From Methanobrevibacter sp. (lineage in GTDB: Archaea > Methanobacteriota > Methanobacteria > Methanobacteriales > Methanobacteriaceae), in NCBI GenBank assembly GCA_017646885.1, contig JAGCLR010000373.1, forward strand, positions 1 to 55,887: DNA of 55,887 nucleotides, given 5' to 3'. Within the stretch, counting starts at the first letter, position 1, and every line of letters starts with the position of its first letter. Under the pieces are notes generated by a model, which saw nothing but the letters and a program-made list of their open reading frames with translations, had not been told where the DNA came from and made no database searches. Below are positions 1 to 7,743 of the stretch, piece by piece. The translations under genes and the position numbers were made by a program.

Positions 1-2
1 AT

Positions 3-1796
3 AACAATGTTTTTGGTACAGCTCAAACTTCTGCTATGAAAGCTCTTATTAAAAACCCTGATTTTTTAAAAGATTCTTATGTTCAATATAAGGTATATAA
101 AAACATAGCCGAATCTATTAATCATGCAAAAATCGGTAAAATTTGGATACGAGGTAACTATCAATTTATGATAGCAGACCCTGTTGCACAATGCCAGTCA
201 GCATTAGGACTTGAACCTGTTGGCGTATTAAAACGAGATGAAATATATTCAGATTTTTGGAAAAACAGAAAATCTCACAATTGTACTGTAGATTGTTGTA
301 GAAGTCCGATGATTGATCAGCATGAACACAATCCAATGACTGTTATAGTTGATAATAAAGATGCAAATTATTGGTATCAATATATAAAATCTGGTATTAT
401 TTATAATACCTATGATACTTCATGCTTCAGAGCGGAAGATTCTGATTATGACGGTGATATTGTACTTACAACAGATAATGAATATTTCATCAAAGGTTCT
501 CATAAGGACCATAATATAATTACGTATGAAAAAGGTTTAGCAAGTCCTGCGAAGATGACGGTTCCAAACATAACTGCAACTGTTATGAAAGGATTTGGTA
601 CAGGGGTTGGTGGTTTCTCAAACACAGCAACCATAATGTATGCTATGTCTGCAATATTCAACAAACCAGAGATGCAAGATCAGTATCAAGAAATAATGAC
701 ACGTATTAAGCTTCTTCGTGAAATTGTTGGTCAGGAAATAGACCGTATTAAAGGAGCAGACAAACCTTCCCTTCCAAGCGAGTGGAAAAAGTTTGAAAAA
801 TTCGCCGAAGATGATACACCAGAAGAACGCACGCGAAAAATTAAAGCAAACGCTCTCGTTGTATCTAAGAAACCTTATTTCTTCCGTTATTTGTATCCCG
901 AGTTAAATCAAAAATTCAAACAATTTGAAAACTCATACAATCAAATATCGAAAGATATGTTTGGTATTAAATTAAAGAAGCTTCTTAAAAAAGAAAACAA
1001 AACAGAAGAAGAAAAAAATCTTGTCCGCAAGTATCAGAAGTATTGTCCTTTAATTACTTCAGCTTGTACCATGAATAATTTATGTCGTGAATTTGAATCT
1101 ATTGATTTCGATATAAAATTCGCTAAAGATGTAAATGACCAAAAAATTCCAAAAGTTTCAATGCTTCCAACTTACGAGGATATCTTTAAAAACGCGGAAT
1201 CGCAAGAAAAATTCATTACGGTGCGAAAAATGTATCAAGATTATAATACCAAAAAACAAATTAAACACTTGACTTCAATTCTAGTGGATTCTTCTGAAGT
1301 TGACGAGATGACCGACGACTATAAAGAACTTCGTTCTTCTTTATATGATATCCTAATCAACTCACTTCAAACCACTCTTATTGAATCCTCAATTTCAGGA
1401 GAAGAGTTTTTATATTATTCATATAAATTATCGAAGCTTTATTCTTCTTTTAATTGGGGTTTTGTTTGGGAAGTATTGGGCGACCAAATTATCCAGTACA
1501 TTCCTCAGTCAGAAAAATGTTTTTATCCTGTTCTTGATCCTCATGGACCTTATGAATATTTAGGTCGCACTTATTCATTAAAGGATATTACAAAACAAAT
1601 AACAGAAACAGGAATAGATGATATCGAAGACCTATCTGTAGACACTGACCCATTCCACATGGAACCAGATTCCCAGTTGTTTACTAAAATTTTAAATAAG
1701 GTTAAAGATTCTCAAATAGTTGAACAATCTATTATAGCAGAAGTTGATAAGCAATTAAATCAAGACCCAGAAAAGGAGGAAACGGAAAATGCCTAA
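3..1796 (+). CDS. Phage RNA polymerase, two-barrel (YonO/RdRP-like), C-terminal part
   Basis: This frame is open to the left edge, so the gene begins outside the window and about 597 residues are visible. It carries DSDYDGD (about residues 135-141 counted from the first visible Met), the metal-binding DxDGD signature of the double-psi beta-barrel in RNA polymerases of the YonO / eukaryotic RdRP-like group. Before it come an IRGNYQ...ADP segment and RSPM; after it a Gly-rich stretch GFGTGVGGF fits a bridge-helix region. It would transcribe phage genes in the cytoplasm. The stop overlaps the next start. Confident about the fold class from the motif, less so about the subfamily. Confidence 0.7.
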   Translation, partial: NNVFGTAQTSAMKALIKNPDFLKDSYVQYKVYKNIAESINHAKIGKIWIRGNYQFMIADPVAQCQSALGLEPVGVLKRDEIYSDFWKNRKSHNCTVDCCRSPMIDQHEHNPMTVIVDNKDANYWYQYIKSGIIYNTYDTSCFRAEDSDYDGDIVLTTDNEYFIKGSHKDHNIITYEKGLASPAKMTVPNITATVMKGFGTGVGGFSNTATIMYAMSAIFNKPEMQDQYQEIMTRIKLLREIVGQEIDRIKGADKPSLPSEWKKFEKFAEDDTPEERTRKIKANALVVSKKPYFFRYLYPELNQKFKQFENSYNQISKDMFGIKLKKLLKKENKTEEEKNLVRKYQKYCPLITSACTMNNLCREFESIDFDIKFAKDVNDQKIPKVSMLPTYEDIFKNAESQEKFITVRKMYQDYNTKKQIKHLTSILVDSSEVDEMTDDYKELRSSLYDILINSLQTTLIESSISGEEFLYYSYKLSKLYSSFNWGFVWEVLGDQIIQYIPQSEKCFYPVLDPHGPYEYLGRTYSLKDITKQITETGIDDIEDLSVDTDPFHMEPDSQLFTKILNKVKDSQIVEQSIIAEVDKQLNQDPEKEETENA

Positions 1797-2547
1797 TAAT
1801 ATTAACACAGAGGAAAAGGTGACCATTACAACACTCGCTTCCTCTCTTCCTTCTGAGTTCATTGATTTAAAATCAAAAGAATTCAAAGACCTATATTATT
1901 TATATTTAGATCTTTTAGCAGCTGAACAACCCACAGCTTCTATTATAGCCGCCCTATCTCAAAAGATGTCTGTGGCTTACGGGTTTCCCGAAGAAATTTC
2001 AATGCGTATTGCAAAAATAATTCATACGCAATTTTCTTCACCCTCTTTTTCGTCAAAGTTTATTGATAATTTTAATTCTCCACGAAAACCACGCATACTT
2101 CAACAAGGGCAAGATTCTCCTGCTTCTCAACAACTTTACTTATCAACATTAGATGTTCAACGCTTTGAAACCCTAACCTCTAACGACCCTCACGCATCCG
2201 TAGAGCTAAAAAGATTTCTCTTGGCTCTTATGGCTGTGTATCGTCGTAATTTTCATCACTCTGGTTGGATTCGATATGATAAAAAAGTTATTCTCTATCT
2301 TGCAGGTCTCCAAAACATGGCTCCAAAAGATTTAGAACAACTTACGCAATATCTTCACCAAGAATACGGGTTTGACATGCAGGTTGTTGGTTCAAATTCC
2401 CCAATTCCATGTTTTAAAATAGATTGGCTCTTTGGACAACCACAACCTGGATCACATATCAATCCTTTCTTAAACTACGGTGATTTCGCGCCATCAACAA
2501 TTACAAATATTATCACAGGCGCCATTTCACCTCAAAAAATTTCCTAG
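1789..2547 (+). CDS. Unknown protein downstream of the RNA polymerase
   Basis: The ATG overlaps the end of the polymerase gene by 8 nt and follows an AAGGAGG site, so the two are translationally coupled. The 252-residue soluble protein is mostly helical, with a Pro/Ser/Gln-rich segment near residues 85-115. I recognise no family. Its tight coupling suggests a job connected with the polymerase, for example an accessory factor, but that is inference only. Confidence 0.8.
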   Translation: MPNNINTEEKVTITTLASSLPSEFIDLKSKEFKDLYYLYLDLLAAEQPTASIIAALSQKMSVAYGFPEEISMRIAKIIHTQFSSPSFSSKFIDNFNSPRKPRILQQGQDSPASQQLYLSTLDVQRFETLTSNDPHASVELKRFLLALMAVYRRNFHHSGWIRYDKKVILYLAGLQNMAPKDLEQLTQYLHQEYGFDMQVVGSNSPIPCFKIDWLFGQPQPGSHINPFLNYGDFAPSTITNIITGAISPQKIS

Positions 2548-2574
2548 CAAACAAAGAAAGAATGGTGTTTATAT

Positions 2575-2835
2575 ATGAAAAAAAGACATGCGTATAGAAT
2601 TTGGTCTCAAAACCAAAATAATCCCATGCAAGATGATATGTTAATCGAAGTGTTTTCTCCTAAAGCACTTCCTCAGATAGAAGAACGCTTTATTAAAAAC
2701 GGCTGGGTAATTTTAAAAGTAGACCATACTTTCACTAAAATGTTTATTCATTTAAAAAATTATGGTAAAACATTGATTCGAGCAAAACAAAGCGAAGAGG
2801 AAGAGGAGGTGCTTTCAGAGAATGAAGATAATTGA
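2575..2835 (+). CDS. Small unknown protein with acidic tail
   Basis: An 86-residue protein with a basic N-terminus (MKKRHAYRIW) and an acidic C-terminus rich in Glu. Its Shine-Dalgarno is weak (AAAGAAAGAATGG upstream). The final TGA lies inside the start of the next gene, typical of coupled phage genes. No family recognised. Confidence 0.7.
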   Translation: MKKRHAYRIWSQNQNNPMQDDMLIEVFSPKALPQIEERFIKNGWVILKVDHTFTKMFIHLKNYGKTLIRAKQSEEEEEVLSENEDN

Positions 2836-3163
2836 ACTCGTTGCTTCTAAAACTAAAAAGAAAGCTTCCTCATCAAAATCATCAGAGCTACAAAACTATG
2901 ATGTTTATGTTTATGACACAACAGACGGAAAGAATCCTCATCATTATTTGGTGGGGACTCTCTCTCAAAATATAGAGCTATTTACTAAAGCTCTCGAAGA
3001 TAGTCGCTATGTTACATACGTCAATAACCACGGTCGTCCTACAGGACCTTTTGCAACAAACACATCTTCGTCACCATCATCATCAAAAAAGGAGGAAACA
3101 AAAAAGACTAACAATGCAAAACAACCAACAAAAACAGCAAAATCTACAAAATCAAAAAAATAA
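2822..3163 (+). CDS. Unknown protein with Ser/Lys-rich low-complexity tail
   Basis: The start lies 14 nt inside the preceding gene behind GAGGAGGTG. The first 80 or so residues look folded (a VYDTTDGKNPHHYLVGTL stretch), whereas the C-terminus is a run of Ser, Lys and Thr that is probably disordered and positively charged. No family recognised. Confidence 0.7.
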   Translation: MKIIELVASKTKKKASSSKSSELQNYDVYVYDTTDGKNPHHYLVGTLSQNIELFTKALEDSRYVTYVNNHGRPTGPFATNTSSSPSSSKKEETKKTNNAKQPTKTAKSTKSKK

Positions 3164-3785
3164 AAATACCGTAACAGTTGACACCAAACGCATGCGTATT
3201 ATGATAGGGGCACTTGGAATGCTTCTTCCGTGGCTCGTTGCCCTTATTACGCTTTCTTGGCCTCAGTCTGTTTCAATTACTTATTACTCATTATTTGCGG
3301 TGGGTACATTTATGGTAGTTTTAGGTAGTGCAGGAATTCTACTTATTAATTATAAAGGTTATGAAAAAATTGACGATATTACAGCAACAATAGCGGGTGG
3401 GTTTGCCATATTAATTTGTTTATTCCCCATGACCTATCTAGATGACCCATCGTTAAAAACAGGCGTCTTACACCTACCTTCTAACATTAGTAACATCTTT
3501 CATTGCGTCAGTGCCGTAGGTTTCTTTGGAACCCTAGCTTTCATGAGCTTCTTCCTATTTACAAAAACATCTGGCGAAATGACTAAGCAAAAGAAAATTA
3601 AAAACATTATCTATAGAGTCTGTGGAATAGGCATGCTTGCCTCGTTCCTTCTAATGCTTTTAAACTTCTTTGACTGGGCACCATATAATCTAACTTGGAT
3701 TGTCGAGGCCATCGCCCTCTTTTTCTTCGGAGTCTCTTGGATAGTGAAATCAGATGCGATTCCTTTCCTCAAAGACACCCGATGA
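3114..3785 (+). CDS. Six-helix integral membrane protein
   Basis: I chose the ATG at 3114 because an in-frame TTG upstream would only add His/Gln-rich junk read from the neighbouring gene; GGAGG lies 18 nt before it. After a Gln/Asn/Lys-rich cytoplasmic head of about 25 residues there are six hydrophobic segments, beginning IMIGALGMLLPWLVALITL and ending near IVEAIALFFFGVSWIV. The length and topology resemble DUF998-like membrane proteins, but I cannot assign a family. Role unknown; overlaps the previous gene by 50 nt. Confidence 0.65.
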   Translation: MQNNQQKQQNLQNQKNKNTVTVDTKRMRIMIGALGMLLPWLVALITLSWPQSVSITYYSLFAVGTFMVVLGSAGILLINYKGYEKIDDITATIAGGFAILICLFPMTYLDDPSLKTGVLHLPSNISNIFHCVSAVGFFGTLAFMSFFLFTKTSGEMTKQKKIKNIIYRVCGIGMLASFLLMLLNFFDWAPYNLTWIVEAIALFFFGVSWIVKSDAIPFLKDTR

Positions 3786-3832
3786 AAATGCAACGAAAAG
3801 AAATACGTTGCAGATACGTTGCAACGAAAAAA

Positions 3833-3860
3833 ATTTTTTGTCGCTTCAAACCGACAAAAA
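3833..3860. terminator. Hairpin between A/T runs, terminator-like on the minus strand
   Basis: TTTTTTGTCG pairs perfectly with CGACAAAAAA around an 8-nt loop. On the minus strand the stem is followed by seven T, so it would best stop transcription in that direction. Two copies of ATACGTTGCA lie just upstream (about 3804-3822). Confidence 0.35.
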
Positions 3861-3907
3861 AACCTATCACATTAAGTAAAATTAAGTAAAAAAAGAGGTA
3901 TCAAACT

Positions 3908-4690
3908 ATGTCCCTTCCTTTTAAAATTTACATATGAACAACATTACAAAGAACCCTCGACCCTTCAATCGACCGCGAGCTCACACAAAAAGGTATTCCT
4001 TTTGAGCTTCTTGTCGATCACGAACATAAACCCGTCGAGAGCTTCCTAGATCAACTTGAATACATATCGCCCCACGATTCCATCTTGCTTGAGGACGACG
4101 TCGTTTTATGTCGCAATTTCGCCCACGAGGTCTCTCAAGCAATCACCTCATGTGCCAATAACGGTTGGGGATCTTATCTCATTAATTTCTTTAATTCCCC
4201 ATCCCTTTATTTCACAACACACCTTTCATTTACAGATTTCTGTTACAATCAATGCACCTATTACCCAGCGGGCCTTGCGGCAAAGATTGCAAAGAAAATG
4301 AGAGAGATACACGCCCGCACACCCCGCTTTCCATATGATACTCTTGAGAAAAATGCCCTCATGGCTCTTTCAATCCCATATGTAAAGTACCGTCCATGTC
4401 TCGTTCAACACCTTGACATAGACACACTCGTCCAGAAAATGACTCGAAACAATCGACGCACAATCTACTTCAAAGATTACCTTGATGATCTTCATATCAC
4501 AATAGATAATGCCACACTACATCTTTACAATCTTCAAAAGAAATTTAAAGAGCATTTCGATATGATAGAGGAAGCGATAAATAAAAAGCCATATACAAAG
4601 CCAACGATAACAGAAGAGAAAGTGAACTTGGAAGATACAGTTGCGGCGTCGGGCGAAGATATATATGACGTGAGAGATATATTTAAATAA
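3908..4690 (+). CDS. Glycosyltransferase-like protein interrupted by an in-frame TGA at codon 10
   Basis: An ATG at 3908 with an AGAGG site 8 bases upstream opens a frame reading MSLPFKIYI, then TGA at 3935-3937, then TTLQRTLDPSIDREL and onward without a stop to 4690. The protein-like sequence between the TGA and the next plausible start (TTG 4085) shows the whole stretch was one gene. LLEDDVVLCRNF is the acidic (DxD-like) metal and nucleotide-sugar site of phage and LPS-type glycosyltransferases, and RPCLVQH is a later typical segment. Either the TGA is read through (Trp would suit), or the gene is broken, or a shorter product starts at 4085. Followed by a strong terminator. Confidence 0.55.
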
Positions 4691-4712
4691 GTGGATATAA
4701 ATAAGAATACAT

Positions 4713-4741
4713 AGCCCTGGTGAAAGATACAGGGCTTTTTT
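4713..4741 (+). terminator. Rho-independent terminator
   Basis: AGCCCTG pairs with CAGGGCT around a 10-nt loop and runs into six T. It closes the transcription unit beginning with the RNA polymerase and isolates the RNA region that follows. Confidence 0.9.
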
Positions 4742-4744
4742 GCT

Positions 4745-5030
4745 TTATACGTGCACGCGTAATAATATTAATATATAGTCGACAAGATTTGTATATATTT
4801 GTAGACCTTGATCGACATGTATAGGGACGTATAAAACACCCCCATACCTTTTTACCTGGAAAAGTAGATATTTGGATTTTGAGATAGGGAGAGGGAGAGA
4901 GATAGAGGGGGAGATAGAGAGATATGGGTATAGAGAGATAGAGGCAGAAATAAGTTCGGTGGTGTCGACGACCACGGAGAGTATATACAGATAGGTATTT
5001 ATATCTAAAAGTGTATATTACGGTTTTTAA
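4745..5030. other. Non-coding AT-rich and purine-repeat stretch
   Basis: There is no credible gene. It holds a purine-rich tract of GAGA/GATA units at about 4878-4950 and T/A-alternating runs. TTGATC near 4809 followed by TATAAA after about 16 nt is a weak possible promoter for the RNA region downstream. Nothing else is evident. Confidence 0.5.
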
Positions 5031-6421
5031 CGGGTTTTCCCGCTGGGGGCGTAAGTACACGAGTATATACGGAGCAAGCCGCAAGGCCCTTACGATGAAT
5101 AATCGTAAGATCGGTGCAAGCCCGATGACGAAAGTTGGTGCTCATGGCGATGAGAAATCATCAATTTTCTCTGGTTTTTCTGTTATCAGAAAACGAATGA
5201 GAAAATTCTGCATAAGGTTCTACCCAGTAGAAACCTAGCTAGATGCTAATTGAAAATTTGGATCTGTGATGCAAATTTTTGACTAGTAGGATGAAATCTC
5301 ATCGGGAGTTGTGCGTATATGGTAACATATGCGTTGGTCTCCAGGTCTTCCTATGAAAGATCAAAAAACTACAAAGGGCTAAGAAAATGTAAGTCAGTGA
5401 ATCCCGTGCTAGTAGATGGTATCTACCAGACCTTGTTCGCAAGGTTGCAATGCAATCAATTCACTCTTAAGGATGTATTATAGGGGCATTCGTAAGAGGT
5501 GTCCGTAAGGATAATGAATTGGTCGGTGACAACCCACCGTTAAAGTGCTAGTATATATAGAGAAGTTTTCTATATATATTTATACACAGAGAAGTTTTCT
5601 GTGTGTAAAGGAAAACCTCCAGCGATGGATATCTCTAGTGCGTAGAGTTGTAGCATCTATATGATAGCTATAACCACTCATTGAAAAGATGAGGGCTCGA
5701 AAGAGCAAGAAGGATTGTGATGGTAACTGGATGAAGCCAGAGGCAGAAATCGCCTCGAAAATAGGACTAACGACCTATGATTAGACTGTCTCGTACGGCG
5801 TGTTGACCAAGAAAAGAAACCCAGTCGTTCCAAGTGGACGTAACACACATAAAGGGTAGACACTACCTGAGCTTAGAAAATAAGCAAAAGTGTCCTCTGG
5901 CATATTTAAGAGCCAAGTGAGTGGTCGAATAACACTCGAGAATACTTAGATCAACGGTATATATCACCGTGGTCCATCATGGCGTTTAGCAAATGGTGAC
6001 ATTGAACATAGATGGAAGAATCTCCTTTAATTTGCGGGATTCTGTGGCTAGTATAGCACAGATGAAAGTGGAGACAGAGAGCTGGATATATTGGGCTAAA
6101 GGCGGCCTAAAAGCAAGAACGCCTTACTCAAGATGAGTGAGAAGAGAACTCGTTTGAAATCCGATCCCAGATCAGAGTACATCGTGGATGTAGAAACCAT
6201 GAGGGATAGGCATAAAAAAGAGAGCACATAGCCTTGAGGTGTTCTCAATCATTATATAGCTCTAAAGAGCTTCTACTGTATAATGGTGACTAGGGAGAAG
6301 CTGCGTGGTTCTGTAGCTGTGAGTAATCACAGTGAGTGGTGCACGCATGGACGCAGGCAATCCAAAAACCTGCATTACAATTTAATATAAACAATCAAAG
6401 GGGTTGAAATATACCCCTTAT
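5031..6421 (+). ncRNA. Candidate giant structured RNA (GOLLD/ROOL-like in character)
   Basis: About 1.4 kb lacks any gene-like frame or ribosome site but is packed with perfect hairpins. Examples are CTTACGAT/ATCGTAAG (5089-5109), AATTTTCTC/GAGAAAATT enclosing TTTTCTG/CAGAAAA (5164-5208), a GTAA-capped stem (5314-5333), a TTCG-capped stem (5430-5445), a GAAA-capped stem (5695-5706), a GTAA-capped stem (6317-6332) and CTGCGT/ACGCAG (6301-6356). Two adjacent stems (5552-5578, 5584-5604) carry the same GAAGTTT loop. The segment is richer in GC than its flanks and ends in AAGGGGT/ACCCCTT (6397-6421). Giant ornate RNAs in phages (GOLLD, ROOL) look like this; I cannot assign a family, and ends and strand are inferred. 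Confidence 0.65.
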
Positions 6422-6428
6422 TTAATAA

Positions 6429-6589
6429 CACGATGTTATTATATCATTTTGATATATAACGTGACAGGGAATGAGTCGAAAGATTCGTTCCTTGTGATTA
6501 TAAATCAAGATGTTACAAGGAGATATTTAAGCTGATATGATACTCCTTGTTAGGCTGGCCACTTGCCAAGATAAAAGTGGCATATCAGC
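6429..6589 (+). ncRNA. Structured RNA segment with a probable pseudoknot
   Basis: A long hairpin occupies 6429-6463, then a 12-bp stem capped by GAAA (6475-6502). ACAAGGAG (6515-6522) can pair with CTCCTTGT (6543-6550), while GCTGATATG (6531-6539) pairs with CATATCAGC (6581-6589). These two helices interleave, which is a pseudoknot, and GCCACTT/AAGTGGC (6558-6581) is nested in the second. It could be a 3' domain of the giant RNA or the leader of the gene at 6654. Confidence 0.5.
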
Positions 6590-6605
6590 ACGAAAAAATT
6601 AATTC

Positions 6606-6653
6606 AGGTGAAAGCGCCTTATAAGTATACACTCTTAGAGTGGAAAAGTAAAT
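6606..6653 (+). promoter_or_regulatory. Leader element A, copy 1
   Basis: GGTGAAAGCGCCTTA followed by a small CTC..GAG hairpin and a GGAAA spacer ends directly at the ATG of the 6654 gene. The same arrangement recurs at 6980-7026. The element itself may carry the ribosome site, since no other strong Shine-Dalgarno is present. Confidence 0.5.
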
Positions 6654-6854
6654 ATGAAAAGAATATGTATTGCTATGAAAGAAGATCATATACACTACGA
6701 TGTAGCGTTTTTCTATTGTGATGATAATTATAGAATCACAGAAGAAGACAGAAGAAGAATAAAGTGTTATGTAAACGATAATCATTATCGTTTTTATGAC
6801 CAAACAAACACAGACTCTCATGCATACGAAGTGTTTAAAGGATTTTTTAGATAA
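6654..6854 (+). CDS. Small unknown protein
   Basis: A 66-residue hydrophilic protein, rich in Asp, Tyr and Arg, with no recognised domain. It is the first gene after the structured RNA region and starts immediately behind leader element A. Translation signals are weak apart from GGAAAAG. Confidence 0.65.
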   Translation: MKRICIAMKEDHIHYDVAFFYCDDNYRITEEDRRRIKCYVNDNHYRFYDQTNTDSHAYEVFKGFFR

Positions 6855-6855
6855 T

Positions 6856-6895
6856 AGGTAAAAACGCCTTACTACAGATATAAATCTGTCCTAAA
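6856..6895 (+). promoter_or_regulatory. Leader element A, copy 2 (no gene attached)
   Basis: AGGTAAAAACGCCTTA followed by CAGAT/ATCTG hairpin repeats the architecture of the leaders at 6606 and 6980, but no start codon follows directly. It begins two bases after the stop codon of the preceding gene. Confidence 0.45.
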
Positions 6896-6925
6896 GATTA
6901 AACAAGACAATTAAATATTCAACCG

Positions 6926-6980
6926 AGAGGCATGGGCCCTAAAAAAGTCCGTGCCTCTAATTGAGTATTTAATTACTCAA
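6926..6980 (+). repeat. Two-hairpin module B1
   Basis: AGAGGCATGG pairs with CCGTGCCTCT, then TTGAGTA pairs with TACTCAA. This long stem followed by a short GAGTA..TACTC stem recurs at 7638, 8483 (variant), 8858 and 10448, always between small genes. Confidence 0.6.
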
Positions 6981-7026
6981 GGTAAAAACGCCTAGACAAG
7001 CATACTCTAATAGAGGGAAAGAAAAT
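6980..7026 (+). promoter_or_regulatory. Leader element A, copy 3
   Basis: AGGTAAAAACGCCTAG, then a CTCTAATAGAG hairpin and GGGAAAG, ending at the ATG of the 7027 gene. It aligns almost base for base with copy 1. Confidence 0.5.
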
Positions 7027-7371
7027 ATGAAAAAATTTAAAGAAGTATTTAAAAAGAATATGGAGAGAGGAGAAATTAGGATAATGAACTTCTCTCCAAA
7101 AGAAGATTATCCGTTCTATGGATATTACTTCAAATTAACAGAAAGCGAGCCTACTCATTGTGAGCAGGAAGCAACAGGGGATTTTGTCGGATTTGAAATC
7201 CAAAATATTGAAGACTTAGATAAACTCAATATTGGAGGTTTTTACGGTCTCGAAATTATAACAGCAGAAGGTTATGCTTCTGCTGAATGCATCTTCGAAG
7301 AAAAAAGTCCCGAAGAAGTTCAAGAACTAATAGATGAACTTCTAGAACAAATTCATAAATCAAAGAAATAG
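7027..7371 (+). CDS. Unknown acidic protein
   Basis: A 114-residue acidic protein with a basic amphipathic N-terminal helix (MKKFKEVFKKNMERGE) and a Glu-rich C-terminal helix. I recognise no family. It follows element A copy 3 and is 12 nt from the next gene, so the two are probably cotranscribed. Confidence 0.75.
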   Translation: MKKFKEVFKKNMERGEIRIMNFSPKEDYPFYGYYFKLTESEPTHCEQEATGDFVGFEIQNIEDLDKLNIGGFYGLEIITAEGYASAECIFEEKSPEEVQELIDELLEQIHKSKK

Positions 7372-7383
7372 GAGGAAAGAATT

Positions 7384-7620
7384 ATGAATAAGAAAGAAAT
7401 TATGAAAAAGGAAAGAGAGTTTGTTTCAAAAACAAACATTAAAGCTCTTCAACATTTTAACATCACAGAAAGGATGTTAAAAGCTTTAATATTAAGAAAA
7501 GAAGGTTTGACCTTCGAAGAAATAGGTGCTCGTATGGGCATCTCTCAACAAGGAGCTAGAAGACTCTTTGTTAGTGGAAAAACAAAAATTCATTGGTTAA
7601 AAAAATTAATTAATGAATAG
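7384..7620 (+). CDS. Small helix-turn-helix DNA-binding protein
   Basis: This 78-residue protein has a C-terminal helix-turn-helix of sigma-70 region-4/LuxR type: ALILRKEGLTFEEIGARMG then SQQGARRLFVSGKTKI. It is much too short to be a sigma factor. A role as a phage transcription regulator is likely. An AGGAGGAAAG site precedes the ATG; a two-hairpin module follows the stop. Confidence 0.75.
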   Translation: MNKKEIMKKEREFVSKTNIKALQHFNITERMLKALILRKEGLTFEEIGARMGISQQGARRLFVSGKTKIHWLKKLINE

Positions 7621-7637
7621 TATTGAATATTGATACA

Positions 7638-7682
7638 ACGGAAACAACTTCGGTTGTTTCTGTGAATGAGTATTTAATACTC
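7638..7682 (+). repeat. Two-hairpin module B2
   Basis: ACGGAAACAAC and GTTGTTTCTGT pair across a TTCG tetraloop, followed by GAGTATTTAATACTC, a perfect inverted repeat. A third small stem TCGGG/CCCGA (7687-7698) runs into four T and is terminator-like. Confidence 0.65.
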
Positions 7683-7743
7683 AGATTCGGGTTCCCGAGC
7701 TTTTATCATGGAAGCTTAGCCCGTTAGAGGAGAAAGGAAAATC

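Noticed and set aside
4683..5084. Minus-strand frames opposite the purine-repeat tract
   Set aside because: The translation is Leu/Ser/Pro/Tyr repeats (SLYLPLYLSPSP), a product of the simple-sequence DNA.
5011..5863. Open frames inside the 5.0-5.9 kb non-coding region (for example 5011-5238 on plus, 5678-5863 on minus)
   Set aside because: They lack ribosome sites, have low-complexity or Arg/Ser-biased translations, and cross dense hairpins; read as shadows of a structured RNA.
5031..6421. Group I or group II intron
   Set aside because: I could not find a convincing domain V (AGC..GTT) or P7 (P/Q/R/S) core, nor a split gene on the two sides; not excluded without a covariance search.
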